Positions 44,604 through 57,299 are shown, counted from the stretch's first letter. The stretch is 64,000 bases of DNA from Asterias rubens (GCF_902459465.1 NC_047067.1:13032840-13096839), one strand, 5' to 3'. Translations and numbers: made by a program. Notes: a model not told the origin generated them from the sequence alone.

Positions 44604-44795
44604 TGTTAAATATTGCGTTAATTAATTGGTGGCTTTACACGCAATCACAGTGTGCACAGAACAATAACTTGAACAATTTGCAAGGTTCAGAAATCAGAGT
44701 GGGTTTGCTGCCCTCTCTCGTCAGGTAACGTTATGGTTCGGTCGCAGAGAACAACTCGCAGTTTCTGTGCTGTGACCCTTTTCCGGGTTGACAAA

Positions 44796-44935
44796 GCTTT
44801 GGCTTAGGCTTGGGCTTAGGTTTGGGCTTATGGTCGGACTTAGGCTTCGTCAGGGGCTTACGGGGCTTCAATCAGGCTTACGGATCCCAAGCCGGAGCCC
44901 ATCAAGCCAAAGCCGTGGTTCTTGAAAATGGCTTG
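44796..44935 (+). repeat. GGCTTAGGCTTGGG-type repeat upstream of SMAP
   Basis: Imperfect GGCTTAGGCTTGGGCTTAGG motifs that turn into the complement (CCAAGCCGGAGCCCATCAAG) in the second half. It lies ~200 bp upstream of the SMAP start. Confidence 0.6.
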
Positions 44936-46354
44936 TCCGTGATACTGTCTTGATAATTATAATGTTAGTGTACATTTTGGGTTATGAAGTTACGTTTGCT
45001 ACGAAATCATCATGATTCGAATGCTCTGAAGGTTACCTAATGGTGAGAATGAGACTCGTCGATGGGTCTACATTTACAGGTCTGGATTTTCATCGTTGAG
45101 AGGGCAACGTCGTTTTTATTTTGCAAAGTGGAACTTCCATTGAAAAAGAAAGCCCAAGGTCCATTAGTTATGAGGGGCACCACCATGGAGCAACAGAGGA
45201 AATCGTCGCCTGCTTGTAATTGAATGCCTACATTGTTCTAGTGACTCCCTGTAATTTCTTGCCTATCATGTAGGACCTATTGTGCTAGGTGAGCCGCTGT
45301 ACACCGTACGGATAATGTTAACGGGACTGATGTACAGTGCATTATTGGTAGTCTAGTGTGTAAACATCGAGTTAGAAACGAATACATGTGGCTTTAGTTG
45401 TTGTTATTATTTATTCAGCATAACTTCACGAGACAATAAAACAATAACCCAGTGAGCCAATGATAAAATGACAAAGGAACGTACAATAGAGTCAGCGACA
45501 CATGGCTGGAAAAAAAAAAGTTAAACTAATAAGCTGTGGCTCGGTGGCTTTCGTTTCCTATTTGCTACTTTGCAAGTGCTTTCAAATGAAAGCAAACATT
45601 CTAGAAGATAGGTTGAGGGAACCACAGTATGTGAGAGGGTATCTCCAGCACAAAGCACGCAGAAATCACGGCAGTGTTTAAATATCTAACTAAAAAAAGT
45701 GCAAAACTATTAATTATACCCAGCAATAATTTGCCTCAAAATTTCAATCTGAGAAGCGTTGATGCCCGTTACGTTTCTGATATCGTGTATGGGGGATTAT
45801 TCTTCCTGCGTGGACATAACGGCTCTTGATTTTGGGTGATATCTAAAAAAAAAATGCGATCACCTTTTGAATTGAAATGTCCAACGTTAGTTTAATTGTA
45901 TTGGCATTTATCATTAAAACAATCAGACCAAAAACATTATTTGCCTCTTAAAATGTTTATGTGAACCATTGTGAACAAAGACTGATCACGGCTGTAGTAA
46001 AAGTAGTAAAGGGTGGGGGCACCGGTTCTTTCAACTCATCCATGTGCCCTTTATCAGGTGCCTAGATTTTGTCAGAGAAAGCGGTCAATTTCGCAGCTGG
46101 GTCTGTGCCAAGCTGTGCCGTCCTAACCTTCATTGCCGATGACTCAGAAACCGTCAATGACTTGGGTACTTCTTGTAAGACAGTTTCCAGTAAACGAGGA
46201 TGACTCGGGCTAGACAAATAATTTCTTGACAAGAAGCAAACATCCAAATCAGATTAACCAACTGTCCTCTCGAACAAGGTCAATTCTAAAAGATGATAAA
46301 CAAAACACTTCGGGTATGAATTAACTTTTCCAGACCAGTGTCCAACTAGTTATC

Positions 46355-46749
46355 TTAAAGACAATGGAGATGGACACTATTTGTTATTTACCAAGACCAG
46401 TCGTCTCACTTGGTGTATCTCAACATAATAGCATAAGATTACAAACCTGTGAAAAATTGAGCTAAATTGGTCGTTGAAGTTGCGAGATAGTAATGAAAGA
46501 AAAAAACCCTTGTCACACGAAGTTGCGTGCTTTCAGATGCTTGATTTCGAGACCTCCAATTCTAAATCTGAGGTATAGAAATCAAATTCGTGGAAAATTA
46601 CTTTTTCTTGAAACTCCACTTCGGAGGGAGCCGTTTCTCGCAATGTTTTAGGGGGGACTATCAACCTCTCCCCATTACTCGTTACCAAGTCGAGTTTTAT
46701 AATAATAATTTTTTTGAGTGTAATTACCAATAGTGTCCACTGCCTTTAC
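46355..46749 (-). mobile_element. family A TTAA MITE
   Basis: Near-complete. The left end is TTAAAGACAATGG with a small insertion, and the right TTAA is mutated to TTAC. Confidence 0.85.
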
Positions 46750-47124
46750 TGCAAAGTACACCTTAAGTTTAGAATGATCCCGAAAAAGACTACGCCATCT
46801 GAGAATACGCCATCTGAGAAGCGTTTTGGGTGAAATTTTCTCAAAATGCTTTTAATTCTCGAAAGCTACTGTTAGCTTCTATAAAAACCAAAAGTTTGTA
46901 TTTTGCCGTTAATTTTAAGAGTGATTACCATACGTATACAATCCCTTTTACCATCAACTTGCGGTTTATTTTTTAGCCCTCTTTACATATTACGTTTTCG
47001 TGCAAATAATCTGATAATTGGCATTAAAGACAACGTTTTTTTTGTTTTTTTTACTGTATTTCAAATGTTGATGCCGTTGACCAAAACAATGATGTTATGA
47101 TGAACACCTATGATACAGGATTTA

Positions 47125-47478
47125 TAGGCGCTGGCCACTAATTACTCAAAACATTATTGTTAGCATAAATACTTAATTGGTTAAAAAGCAATGGAGAGCT
47201 GAAGATGGTATGTGCGAAACGGCTCCCTCTGAAGTAACTATGACAAAGACTATTTCTCACTAAATTATTTGCGTTTAATTCGAAACCTCAGCTGAGGCCT
47301 CAAACTCAAGGCATCTGTAAAAAGCACAAACCTTGTGCGACAAGGTTGTTTTTTCTCCATGATTCTCTCGCAACTTCGACGACCATCTGAGTTGTTTTAT
47401 TATGCATTTATGTTAAGATATACCCAATGGGAAGACTGGTCTTTTACAATGACCAATTAATTTGTTCAGTGCCTTCAA
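47125..47478 (+). mobile_element. family A MITE, degenerate
   Basis: Internal blocks (ATTACTCAAAACATTATT, GGCTCCCTCTGAAGTAACTA, ACAAGGTTGTTTTTTC) are recognisable, but both termini are eroded. It ends about 500 bp upstream of lectin 1. Confidence 0.7.
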
Positions 47479-47814
47479 GTTTCTACTAGGATCCAGTCAT
47501 GTACACGTACAACACCTTTAAGTTCATCTAGGCATCTTTATTCTCAGAGTTTTGAAAAAGTTTGATTGGTGAAAAGTTCAAAGAGCAAAAGGACAGTGAG
47601 CAAACTCTGTTACCGTCCCCAGGGACCAAATTACGTGCGGAAAAACAGGACGTGATATTAATGAGGTGAGCTCTTCCCCACGGTCAGCTTTAATCCGACG
47701 AGTCACCACGTTTCCCGTAGGCCCTCGCAATCTCTGCCTCGCCCGATATAATTTACATATTCAAATACGGCTAATTCATATTTAAATTAAGTGGGCAGGG
47801 TTTGCAAAGTTTGC

Positions 47815-47824
47815 TGCGCATGCG
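47815..47824 (+). promoter_or_regulatory. NRF1-like palindrome upstream of lectin 1
   Basis: TGCGCATGCG lies 152 bp upstream of the lectin 1 ATG. Lectin 3 has a nearly identical core at a similar distance (136 bp). Confidence 0.4.
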
Positions 47825-47975
47825 TTCTTGTTTGGTTGATTGTGTTTTGCTGGGAAGTTTGTTTCGGTAGTTCACAGCGCATTCGAGAGCCAGGCTGCTA
47901 CATCAGAGGTATACCGTTTTCAAACACTCGGAACAACATCACACTCAAAAGAGAGAAGTTTCTGTGAGCGTCAAG

Positions 47976-48539
47976 ATGGCTTCGTTAATAGCAAACTGTC
48001 TGTTGCTTTTGGCTGCCGTTACTTTCGTATCGGCCCAGGACTGTCCACCATACTGGTCCATCTCTGGCGATTTCTGCCTGCAATTTTTCAAAGAGCCGCT
48101 GACATGGCAAGAAGCTCAGGGCACCTGTGCAAGGTTTGCCTCCTGCTCCACCGGTGCCTCAGCGTCCCTCGTCAAGATCACCGAGCAATCCATGAATGAT
48201 CGTCTCAACATCTTTCTGGGCCTCAAGTCCGACCCTATCGCCGACGTATGGATTGGTCTGAACGACGTACAGGTCGAAGGGCAGTACAAGTGGGCTGATG
48301 GCACACCAAGCACCCAGTACCCGTACAAGAACTTCGCCGCTGGGGAGCCCAACGGTAACTCCATGAATGGACAACCGGCTGATTGCTTTCAGCGCAGCGG
48401 AGCGACGGGTACGTGGAGCGACGAGGCATGCGGTCAGGCATCACCCTTTGTTTGCCAAATGGTACGTAGGATTCCGGCGGTTCCTGCGGTTCCTGCGGTT
48501 CCTGCAAACCCAGCTGCACCACCACCACCACGTATATAA
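47976..48539 (+). CDS. secreted C-type lectin 1, EPN-type, intronless
   Basis: 187 aa. The chosen start is the ATG at 47976 (AAGATGG), which gives a 20-residue signal peptide ending VSA. The C-type lectin domain spans ~23-161 and has cysteines at 23, 34, 51, 57, 137, 152 and 160. It contains WIGLND (92-97), an EPN motif (124-126) that is the classic mannose-type Ca2+/sugar ligand, and WSD (147-149) at the WND position. The tail repeats Val-Pro-Ala four times and ends Pro-rich. The protein is secreted and probably binds sugars with Ca2+, as an innate-recognition or coelomic-fluid lectin (inferred). It is the first of four related single-exon genes in 16 kb. A GTACGT inside the tail codons (about 48462) could act as a donor, so a longer spliced form cannot be excluded. 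Confidence 0.9.
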   Translation: MASLIANCLLLLAAVTFVSAQDCPPYWSISGDFCLQFFKEPLTWQEAQGTCARFASCSTGASASLVKITEQSMNDRLNIFLGLKSDPIADVWIGLNDVQVEGQYKWADGTPSTQYPYKNFAAGEPNGNSMNGQPADCFQRSGATGTWSDEACGQASPFVCQMVRRIPAVPAVPAVPANPAAPPPPRI

Positions 48540-49684
48540 ACTCATAAAGAAAACAATATTTTGTGACTTTTTGCTGCAATACAGCAGCAAGATATCTTCA
48601 TACCAGACCCCCTCTCTTGACTTGACAAGAAACGCTTCTTCGGTTCAGTGGCTTAAAGATACAGCGTTCGCATTCGGACATCGCCATCAGATAGCCCCAC
48701 CCAGCATGGACTTCATCTCGAAAGAACACTGAAATTACTTTAATTGAACTCATTATAATAATTATAAATGTTGATGAAGTAACTTACCCCCTCTATTTGC
48801 TGAACCTAGAGTTGAAATCATCAACACTTTTACATTTTGACTGAATGTGTGTTCGAACAAAATGAACGCCATTGAATTCCATCGCAAATATTTTAAGACC
48901 ACAAAAAGGTGCTCTTTTTTATTCGGAAGCAATATTTATTATTCGACCTAGGGAATTCAAATAACCGGTATTGATAACAGAAAGTGTTTGTTTTGTTTGT
49001 CTACAAAAGCGAGAGAAGAAAAAGTTATTCCTGGCCTTAGCCTTAGGCCGTGTCCGAAATATTGGCTTTGCAGCGGCTGTGGCTGACACACGATGTCAGC
49101 CAACGGCCATTGTGGTAGCCAGAACTCGGACTCGGTCTATATTAGTGACTAAAATTGGCTTCGAGAAAGTTGACTTGTTTATTTTACCGTAAATTTTGTA
49201 AATCAAAATAATAAAACTGGATGGAAATAAAACAAAACTAACCAATAACGGTTCTTTCACAACTATCTGTCTCATATGAGTGAGCCTTTTGTGTGTTGTA
49301 ATGTTACTTTTTAATTGTATTAATTACAAATCTGAAACATTCGTGTACACTGACGTGGATTGACTTTTACTGGGTGTGTGGGAGGGGTCTTATCTCATCA
49401 TCTTCTCTTCAAACGTTTGGCCAGGGTTTGGAATATATTCTCACAGCCTCCTTATGTGCTTTCATCGGGTGGGTGGGTGGGTATAGGTGTGATAACGGTG
49501 GTGTGATGGGGTTAACTTTGTATAAATGACTTCAAATGATCAGTGTATTGATAAAAAGCACGGAAACAGTTTTAGATCACAACTAATGTTTGCCTTTGGT
49601 CGGCCATTTTGAGAGTTAAGTGGCACGTGACGATAAAATATTGGGGGGGCGTTTAAACTCGCGTGCGTCACCGAGCGCGCCAAA

Positions 49685-50045
49685 TGTCATAGAGCTTAGC
49701 AGAGAACATTCTGCTTACATTAAAAAAAAAACTGCTAGTAAAAGTAAGCAGAATACCAGTCACAGATAGTACATGTGGTACAATCATGTGATATTGGCCG
49801 GTAGTTCTGGTAAGCAGCATTTTTTTATGAAATTAGACCCTGAGCGTATGAGTAACGTCATTGCACTAGCAACACACGCTGAACACAAACTGGCTCATTT
49901 GATTGGGGTAGTTGTTCTTGATTATAACTTAGCAATACATTTCTCTGTAACTGGGCCCAATTTCATAGAGCTGCTTGAGCAGAAAATCCCTGCTTAAAAA
50001 TCCCTGCTTAGCACTAATGAGCAGGATACCAGTCACAAATTGGAC
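49685..50045. repeat. two CCCAATTTCATAGAG-family fragments
   Basis: 49685-49835 (TCATAGAGCTTAGCAGAG ... TATGAAATTAGACCC) and 49950-50045 (GGGCCCAATTTCATAGAGCT ... ATACCAGTCACAAATTGGAC). Confidence 0.6.
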
Positions 50046-50260
50046 ATGTCACATGGATTGCACATGACGTCATTGGCCGCCATCTTTGATGGCAAACAAT
50101 GGAAAAGTGTACGCTGTGTGCACGACTCTCGGCCAATGATAACCTTTTACGCGTGCACGTTTCATCAAGGATGGCGGCCAATTCCAGGGGTCGTTTGGTG
50201 GTTGCGGCTTTGGGTGTTGGCTGGAATTTTGTCTAAATGCATGGTGGGTGCATTACATTG
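50045..50260. repeat. inverted-repeat element with GCCATCTTTGATG arms
   Basis: GACGTCATTGGCCGCCATCT near the left end and ATCAAGGATGGCGGCCAATT near the right end face each other across ~100 bp. Related to 25310-25510. Confidence 0.6.
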
Positions 50261-51308
50261 ATATGTAAAAATACAACTGTTCACGATTTGCACAAAATCG
50301 ACATGGTGTAAAGATGGTAATGGATGGACAATTTCCCTTAAAATATGTTTGCTTGAAATGCTAGTTCATACAATGGGGAAAAAAAAGTTACCTTTGATCT
50401 TGCGAGTCCCAATTCTTGATGTTTGAAAAAAGTGGGGGAAAATCTTCTTTTTTTTCGTGACTCCGATTACCTAATATGCATCTTCTATAACAGGTTTATT
50501 ATTTCATGTTTATCTTGGGTAACATAAAGTACAGTACAGGTTTCTGACAATTATTAGCAATGTTGGCCGCGAGCTCCAATGCAATCCACCGCTAGATGGC
50601 GCTGCTTGTGGCGACCGGGGTGCACCACACACACTTCATGTAAATATCCGGCAAAAATTCATGCGCCAAACTAATTATCATTATTGTAAACCCGCACATA
50701 CCTTTTTAAATAGTAAAGTTTTCATGGTTAGACAGTAAGTAGAGTGTTGATAGATACAATCTATCTGCCGAACCTGAAGTATCGTTCTTCAACCTTTGAG
50801 CAAATTTGATAAATTTTAGGCGTTAGTAGTTGGTCCCATTTGGCTACGAGTTTGAGGAGTGCTTCATGAAATCGGGCAGCAAGTCGGTTTGGCATTTTCT
50901 GGATGCTTTTTTTCCTATAGGACTACTGGGATAAATTTCAAGCGGCTGACCTATCAAACATTGAAAAGAAATCGATGTAGTTGTCTAAAATGTGTTTGAT
51001 TGGTTATCAAGAGACTGTGAGACTTAAATATGATTTATGTGCCTTTGAATTATAATTTAGCCTTGGTTACTCACCTAATTAAGACTGAATACTAAAAGTT
51101 ATATATTTACATCGAGGGTATTAATTGAGACTGTTTGAAAAATGCAGTGTATTGTTAATTACATAACAAAATATAATTAACGTACAATTATGTACGTCTT
51201 TCCTCTCTACCACTCCACCCCATGAAACAAATCAGGCACTTAGTGTTATAGCAATTGATAGAGGGATCATGCATAAAGTAATAAATGATTATACTAAGGT
51301 AATAAGGA

Positions 51309-51516
51309 AATTTGAGGTCTCGAAATCAAGCATCTGAAAGCACACAACTTAGTGTGACCATGGTGCGACAAGGTTTTTTTTCCTTTCATAATATCTCACA
51401 ACTTCGACGACCGATTGAGCTCAATTTTTCACAGGTTGTTATTATGCTTAATGTTGAGATACACCAACTGTGAGTACTAGTCTGTGACAATTACCAATAG
51501 TGTCCAGTGTCTTTAA
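51309..51516 (+). mobile_element. family A MITE, right half
   Basis: Begins in the central palindrome (TTTGAGGTCTCGAAATC) and runs to an intact right terminus with TTAA at 51513-51516. Confidence 0.85.
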
Positions 51517-52145
51517 TCACATTATTTTGCTGTATTTCAATCAAACTAGAAACCACAACTTATTCATCTCGTGGATAATTTTTTTATTTTTATTTAAGAT
51601 AAAGCACGATGGTATTTCACAAGATTTTACATGCCTTTTTGTCTCATGTTACGAGTTACCCTCTACGCGCCCTCTTAAACTCTCAAGGCATGTGTCACCC
51701 CACTAAAACAGCCCAAGGTTGACCCCCGTCCCCCGGGTGAAAGCTTCGCGTACCCGGGTACCAGGGTACAGTCGCGTGCCTGGTTGCTCCAACCACAAGA
51801 AATTAGCAAACTTCCTTCAGGTCGCAAAAAGTACAAAGACTAATTCAAGCTTTACCCCCTTCTATTACCCATGGGTTTGTTTTTATGAGTCATTAGGGTC
51901 AACTGGCCTTCTAGCAGGAAGGGGGTAACATGAGGTCCTTATTTGGTGATCAAATCATAAAGCTCTTCATATCGCCTGTTTTTCTTTTGAAGAGATTGAG
52001 GGATCGTGTTGGAAATCCCAAAGATGCTGATCATGTTTTAAGACGCCAAGAGTTTGTGATCGTGAACACCAATGTATCATTCAAAGATTATTTCACCATT
52101 GAGGTGTAAAGTAATCAAATTTGGTAGCAGGGTTTCTGGGGGTCC

Positions 52146-52531
52146 TTAAAGGCAGTGGACACTATTAGTTATTACTCAAAATAATTATCAGCATAAAACC
52201 TCACTTGGTCACTTGGTTGGGGAGAGGTTGATAGTATAAAACATTGTGAGAAACGGCTCCCTCTGAAGTGACGTAGTTTTCGAGAAAGAAGTAATTTTCC
52301 ACGAACTTGATTTCGAGACCTCAAGTTTAGAATTTGAGGTCTCGAAATCAAGCATCTGAAAGCACACAACTTTGTGTGACAAGGGTGTTTTCTTTCATAG
52401 TTATCTCGCAACTCCGACGACCAATCGAGCTCAAATGTTCACATACGCATTGTTATTTTATACATACGTTGAGATACACCAATTGCGAAGACTGGTCTTT
52501 GACAATTACCAATAGTGTCCAGTGTCTTTAA
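52146..52531 (+). mobile_element. family A TTAA MITE
   Basis: Complete, with TTAA at both ends. Confidence 0.9.
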
Positions 52532-52690
52532 AAAAATTATACTTTTGGTAAATACTGGAGATGTTGATAGAATAAAAGAAACGGCTCCCTCTGAAGTAAC
52601 GTCGTTTTCGAAAAAAAAAATATTCATCTTTAAAATATTTGAATTTGATTTCGATACCTCAGAATTCGTTTTTGAGGTCTGTCATGACAC
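52532..52690 (+). mobile_element. family A MITE fragment
   Basis: Directly abuts the complete copy. It carries the ACGGCTCCCTCTGAAGTAAC block and half of the central palindrome, so two copies lie in tandem. Confidence 0.75.
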
Positions 52691-53863
52691 ACTTTTTGCA
52701 GGGCAGGTGTTAAAAACGTTCACATGGAAACGGTGCTGTTTACACTCATGTAAACTTTTCTTTACATCCTGCTTGAAATTATTTTCTCTTCTGCGGCTCT
52801 GCAGGTATAATTTTTATTTCAAATTAATCATTGTTTTTGTTTTGTTAAAGAAAATTATGTTTTATCTTTGGAAACCTCTTGTTTTTATATAATACAGTAT
52901 GACCTCTAAGATTTGTAAACTCACACAGCTGGACAGGCTTAACGGAGTTGCTCAGACAATTGAAAATATCAGTGTTTTGACAACTACTTTCTATTTACAC
53001 GCCTTGGATTTGTTCATCTTAGAAATAAAGTAAAAGCTCAATAAGTACGATGAAAAGGGGCTTGTCTGAGAAAACTTCAAAAAGGAAAGCCATAAAAGGG
53101 TGACCCCCTTGCGCCCCTACCAACTATAATTGTACTCTATAGTTTCGGCGCTGATAACGACACACCAACCTTCTGCATTTTTACCCAACAATTAAACAAC
53201 AATTTATTCTTATGAAATTGGAAAGTTATTGTTAGAAACAGCCGCAGGATTTCGATAACCTACGTTTCCAAACCGAAAATATAAACATCGAACCATGAAT
53301 GAAGGAACGGATCGAACTATGTGAGTTTGTCTGCTGCCCCCCCCCCCTAAAAAAAAAGGCCCTATGGATGTGGCCCACTAATTAATATGCCTCATTTATT
53401 TTGGTAGGCCTTCAAATTATTCTAATTTAGCCCAATAATGGGGTACGGTGTAAAACATTAATTTGCCAGATTGTGACCAGGTGATCGGTGTCTTGTAAAT
53501 TGAGGTATTTTGGATGACATAGGCCCTGAAGTAAATATACCTGTTTGACGAAAGGTGTAGGGACATTACTTTTTTTTCAAGATTTATGCTCGGACGTTTT
53601 GGAAGTTCCACCACTAGGGGTGTTTTTGTTTGGAGTGGAGAATGACTCGACGGGCCCGGGACTCACCATATCAAATTGAGCAGAGGATAAAGCTTCAATA
53701 GTCAATGGATAAATTAGTTCCCTTTACTGTAAAAAGATGTGAGACTTGAAGTATCAGTTTTTATTTTATTTTTGAATGTGCAGCATTTTGCACTGTGCTG
53801 TATGAGGTTTTTTTTATACTTTACTTTGGTGTGACCTGTTGGGGGCGTTAGTGCAGGGTTGAA

Positions 53864-54014
53864 TAGACCGTATCGCAAATACCAATGCGCAAGCGCAGAC
53901 TGTTGAATGAGGTGCATTGTGGGATATTATGGATCAAATTTAGATACCAGCTAGACCACAATGCACCTAATTCCAAGCTTTACGCGCGCGCCCCGGTATT
54001 TGCGAAAAGGTCTA
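53864..54014. repeat. foldback element
   Basis: TAGACCGTATCGCAAATACC at the left and GGTATTTGCGAAAAGGTCTA at the right, with GGTGCATTGTGG/CCACAATGCACC as inner arms. Confidence 0.8.
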
Positions 54015-54947
54015 TGTACACCTTAACAGGGAGGCAATCGTAAGCTAATTAAACCAACAACCCTTTCTGTAAATCCAAAGATGTGATGGTTGTGGCTTTT
54101 TTGGATTGCTGAACAACTTGTATGGTATTGTGCCCTTGCTGTGGGAGCTACATTTTTCAAACGGGCACATTTTGGGGGTAACCAGCCCTCTAACGGTCCT
54201 ATTTTGCTCGAAATTAGTGTGCGCCACTTTTTTTTAAAGATGGAGTCTCAAGTTGACCTACTCGTTCAGGGTGGTTTTATGTTGTTTGGGACTATAGCTC
54301 AACAATTTATTGGCTATCCTACTTACAATTGAAAATCAAAATTAAGTTGATAAGTAAAAATATTATTAGATTTGTTTTTCCAGAGATAGTGACTTCTGAA
54401 TATTTGGTGAGTAATTCAGAGTGGTATTAAGCATCCAACTTATGTTACACGTGGAGCTTATTAGTGTGATGATGCCCCCAAATCAAGCCCCAAAGCCACC
54501 AAACCCAAAATGTTTGAGGCAGGGATAGAAGGGTCAAAGGGAGTAGGTGATCGGTGCTCGCCTTGAGTCCAATCACCATCATTCATAGAGTCCCACATAC
54601 TTTGTTGATAGTAAAATCTTCTATTTCTAATACTGTCCCACTAATTTATTGATTGATTGTTCAAAATAAATATAGATAGGCAAATGTAACTCTCATCTGT
54701 ATCCATTACTATTAAGAAAATACGTCATACTGATATTGCACCACAGGAAGGGGGGGGGCAGTTAGACTCCGTGATGATTTTTGTATTGAATGATGCCGAT
54801 ACCTTTGCCTTGGTTTCGACACCGCCCCCTTCCCCAACCCCATCATCCAGCTCACACTTTGGGGGAGAAATCGTTTAGGGTTGCACCGAAAATCATGCAG
54901 GTTGTATATTATAACAAAACAACTGCCCCCTGTCAGACCCACTGACA

Positions 54948-54983
54948 AAAGATTATAGAGCGCCAAGGCGCTCTATAATCTTT
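54948..54983. repeat. perfect 17-bp-arm hairpin
   Basis: AAAGATTATAGAGCGCC, two A bases, then the exact complement. No T-run or coding context, so not a terminator in this eukaryotic setting. Confidence 0.9.
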
Positions 54984-54987
54984 GCTA

Positions 54988-55178
54988 CTGACCCAATTTC
55001 ATAAAGCTGTTAAGCAGAGGAAAACATGCTCAGCAAAACAAAAGAGTGGGGCACCAGTCACAAAAATGTAAACTTTATGAAATATTAGCTGGTTACCTGA
55101 TTCTTCTATGCAAGATTTCACTGTGCCTAGCAAATTAAATTGTTGTTGTTGGGCTTGCAGGCTTTATGAACTGGAGCC
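54988..55178. repeat. CCCAATTTCATAGAG-family repeat
   Basis: Starts GACCCAATTTCATAAAGCTG and contains GGGGCACCAGTCACAAA, with a degraded right end (GGCTTTATGAACTGGAG). Confidence 0.6.
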
Positions 55179-55427
55179 TTGTATAATATAATACGCATGA
55201 AAGCCACCCACAGAAAATAACCATGAGGCAATGTCCCCCACCCAAAACAGAATTATTGTACAGATGTGCTCCTGCACATACTTATTTTACCTAATTGATT
55301 TAACTTGACAACTGTAGATTAATACCCCGATTGCCTGCTTCCGTGAGACTTATGTAATAACCCCCCCCCCCCCAAGTAACGACACGTCCCCCATCCGACC
55401 CCTTAACATCTTTGCCACGCCCTGTGC

Positions 55428-55595
55428 CCAATTTCATAGAGCAGATAACACAAAATTAGCTAAACACAACAAAATTTTGCTTACCAGAATAGAGTTACCA
55501 GTCAAACAATTTGTGACTGGTATCCTGCTTGTTTCTGCTTAGAAGACAATTGTTAAGCAATATTTCCTGCTTAGCTCTATAAGTTGGGCCTTGGG
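55428..55595. repeat. CCCAATTTCATAGAG-family palindromic repeat
   Basis: GCCCAATTTCATAGAGCAG at the left and GCTCTATAAGTTGGGCC at the right, with GCTTACCAGAATAGAGTTAC inside. Confidence 0.7.
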
Positions 55596-56358
55596 TGCCA
55601 TAGTTAGTTTTGATGGTTGTATAGTAGGGACGGAGGCCTGGTTACCCACTTACCAGTACTAAATTAACAACAATATTAAAATAAAACAATAGAGCAAAGA
55701 CACAGAAAATAGAATTACTTTGTTGAAGACTGTTTAATGATCTCAACAACGTTGTTGACGTGTTGACTTTATTTTAAAATAAACAAAGACAGTGATGTTT
55801 GGATGGAAGAACGTCCAGTGAAACATAACATAATCTGCGCTATTGTTTTTTCATAAGTTTCTATTCATTCGTATACTATAGTTTTCAGTATTTGACTTTC
55901 TTCTTGCCGTACAACTTTTTCTTTTCTTCTAAAGATGAAATTACTAATACTGACGTGGTTGATGTCGTTCATAAACTTCAAGTTTTATAATGTATGAACC
56001 TCTACCGCAGCTATACGTTAGGAGGAATGACAACGACTGTTTCCTGTAGTCAAAACGTTCAACTTCGCAGCACTGGACAGACCTAAACTTGGGCTGATTG
56101 TTGGTGACTCTGTTTAAATTATTTAACACAAAATATATTAAAATGGTTCTTATGGTAAACTGAAGCAAAATGGAGTTTCAAAAGTTTGGTTTGTCCGGAG
56201 ACATCAGTTCTCTTGGTATCACATTTTGACCTCAGTCAAGTAAAGGTCACCATCCAGTTCTGTCAGATGTCCGATTTCTTGAAAGTGAACCAGTTCGTAG
56301 TCCCTCGCCGTGTGTCGGAGCATTACCCCCATTACCCTCGAGTTCAAGTCTAGTTTGT

Positions 56359-56892
56359 TTAACGTGGTACCCCTTGTCCTGGTTGTCCTGGGCACTGTAC
56401 GGGTTTCTTGTTAGGGATGATGCAAACGTATGGATGGAGCCTTGTGCATACTTCATCGCCCCATTGTCCCTTCTGGAGACCGTCCATACCCTGAACAGAG
56501 ACGCAGTTTTCCGCCAGGTTGCTTACCGGATTCGACTGGCCGAAGTTTCTGTATGTGACTGACCAGCCGTCGCTCCACTGGAAGGTACCCTCAATCTGTT
56601 GGTCGTGCATGCCGATCCAGAACGGCCCCTGTGTCGGTACGCTGATCATATCGTACAGCCTGGTCACGAAGTTGTTCTCGTCCAGGGAGTGGACGGAGGC
56701 GAGATGTCCAATGTCGCCCCCGGTGCAGGAGGTGTACGAGTTGCAGTGCTTCTCGGCCTCTAGCCATGTCTTTGACTTAGCTACTGCTAGGTAGCATGCA
56801 TCGTTCTTGTACGGGGTGAAGTCGGCGGGGCACTCGCCCGCGACGAGGACGATCACCGTCAGTAGCGAGAGAGCTTGAAGCATCGCCATCAT
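56359..56892 (-). CDS. secreted C-type lectin 2, altered sugar-binding motif, intronless
   Basis: 177 aa. It starts MMAM (ATG at 56892; the codon at 56889 or 56883 could also serve). Signal peptide to about residue 19, C-type lectin domain ~21-158. Family cysteines include C21, C33, C50, C56, C130, C149 and C157. WIGM lies at 92-95 and WSDG at 106-109. The EPN position reads QSN (119-121), and WGD (144-146) replaces WND, so sugar specificity is probably changed or Ca2+ site 2 weakened (inference). It is transcribed opposite to the other three lectins and lies head-to-head with lectin 3 (1.75 kb apart). The C-terminus is short and Gly/Pro/Gln-rich. Confidence 0.9.
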   Translation of the reverse strand: MMAMLQALSLLTVIVLVAGECPADFTPYKNDACYLAVAKSKTWLEAEKHCNSYTSCTGGDIGHLASVHSLDENNFVTRLYDMISVPTQGPFWIGMHDQQIEGTFQWSDGWSVTYRNFGQSNPVSNLAENCVSVQGMDGLQKGQWGDEVCTRLHPYVCIIPNKKPVQCPGQPGQGVPR

Positions 56893-57299
56893 GAAGTCTC
56901 AGACCAAAATGGTGCAGCTGAAGTGAGTGCTATCTGCAGTTTGCTTTAGAGACGCACGACCTAACCGGTGGTGTTACTTCAAAAGAATGGCGAGGAGCGG
57001 TCGCGTTGAAAAAGCAACCGATATCACTTGATGTGCTCACCAAAAGAAGAAGTATGGGCGTGGACGTTGTCATCGGGCATCATTTGCATATGTAGATTTA
57101 TGTTAATGAGTGATGCATTGACGTATGGGTCAGTCATGTCAGGCTGGGTCAAGGGGTGAGGGTGTCACATCGACTTAGCTGGTTCCTGAGTCATACATCG
57201 CCTGATTTCCGTTCATTAATCTACAAGGATATGAGTTTAACGGTCGTATCGTTGTGTACCAGTGCCGTGTCGAGTCAACTTGTACCACTCTCTATGATC

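Larger units (their letters stand above)
44604..47975. other. SMAP-lectin 1 divergent intergenic region
   Basis: Contains the promoters of both genes, the GGCTTAGG repeat, a CCTGGAATT-family fragment and two family A MITEs. No other gene seen. Confidence 0.8.
48540..56358. other. lectin 1-lectin 2 intergenic region
   Basis: 7.8 kb with repeats at 49685-50260, MITEs at 51309-52690, a foldback at 53864, a hairpin at 54948 and palindromic repeats at 54988 and 55428. AATAAA at 49210-49215 is a possible lectin 1 polyadenylation signal. No recognised gene. Confidence 0.75.

Noticed and set aside
54948-54983. Rho-independent-type terminator
   Set aside because: Eukaryotic context, no T-tract function expected and no gene ends here.
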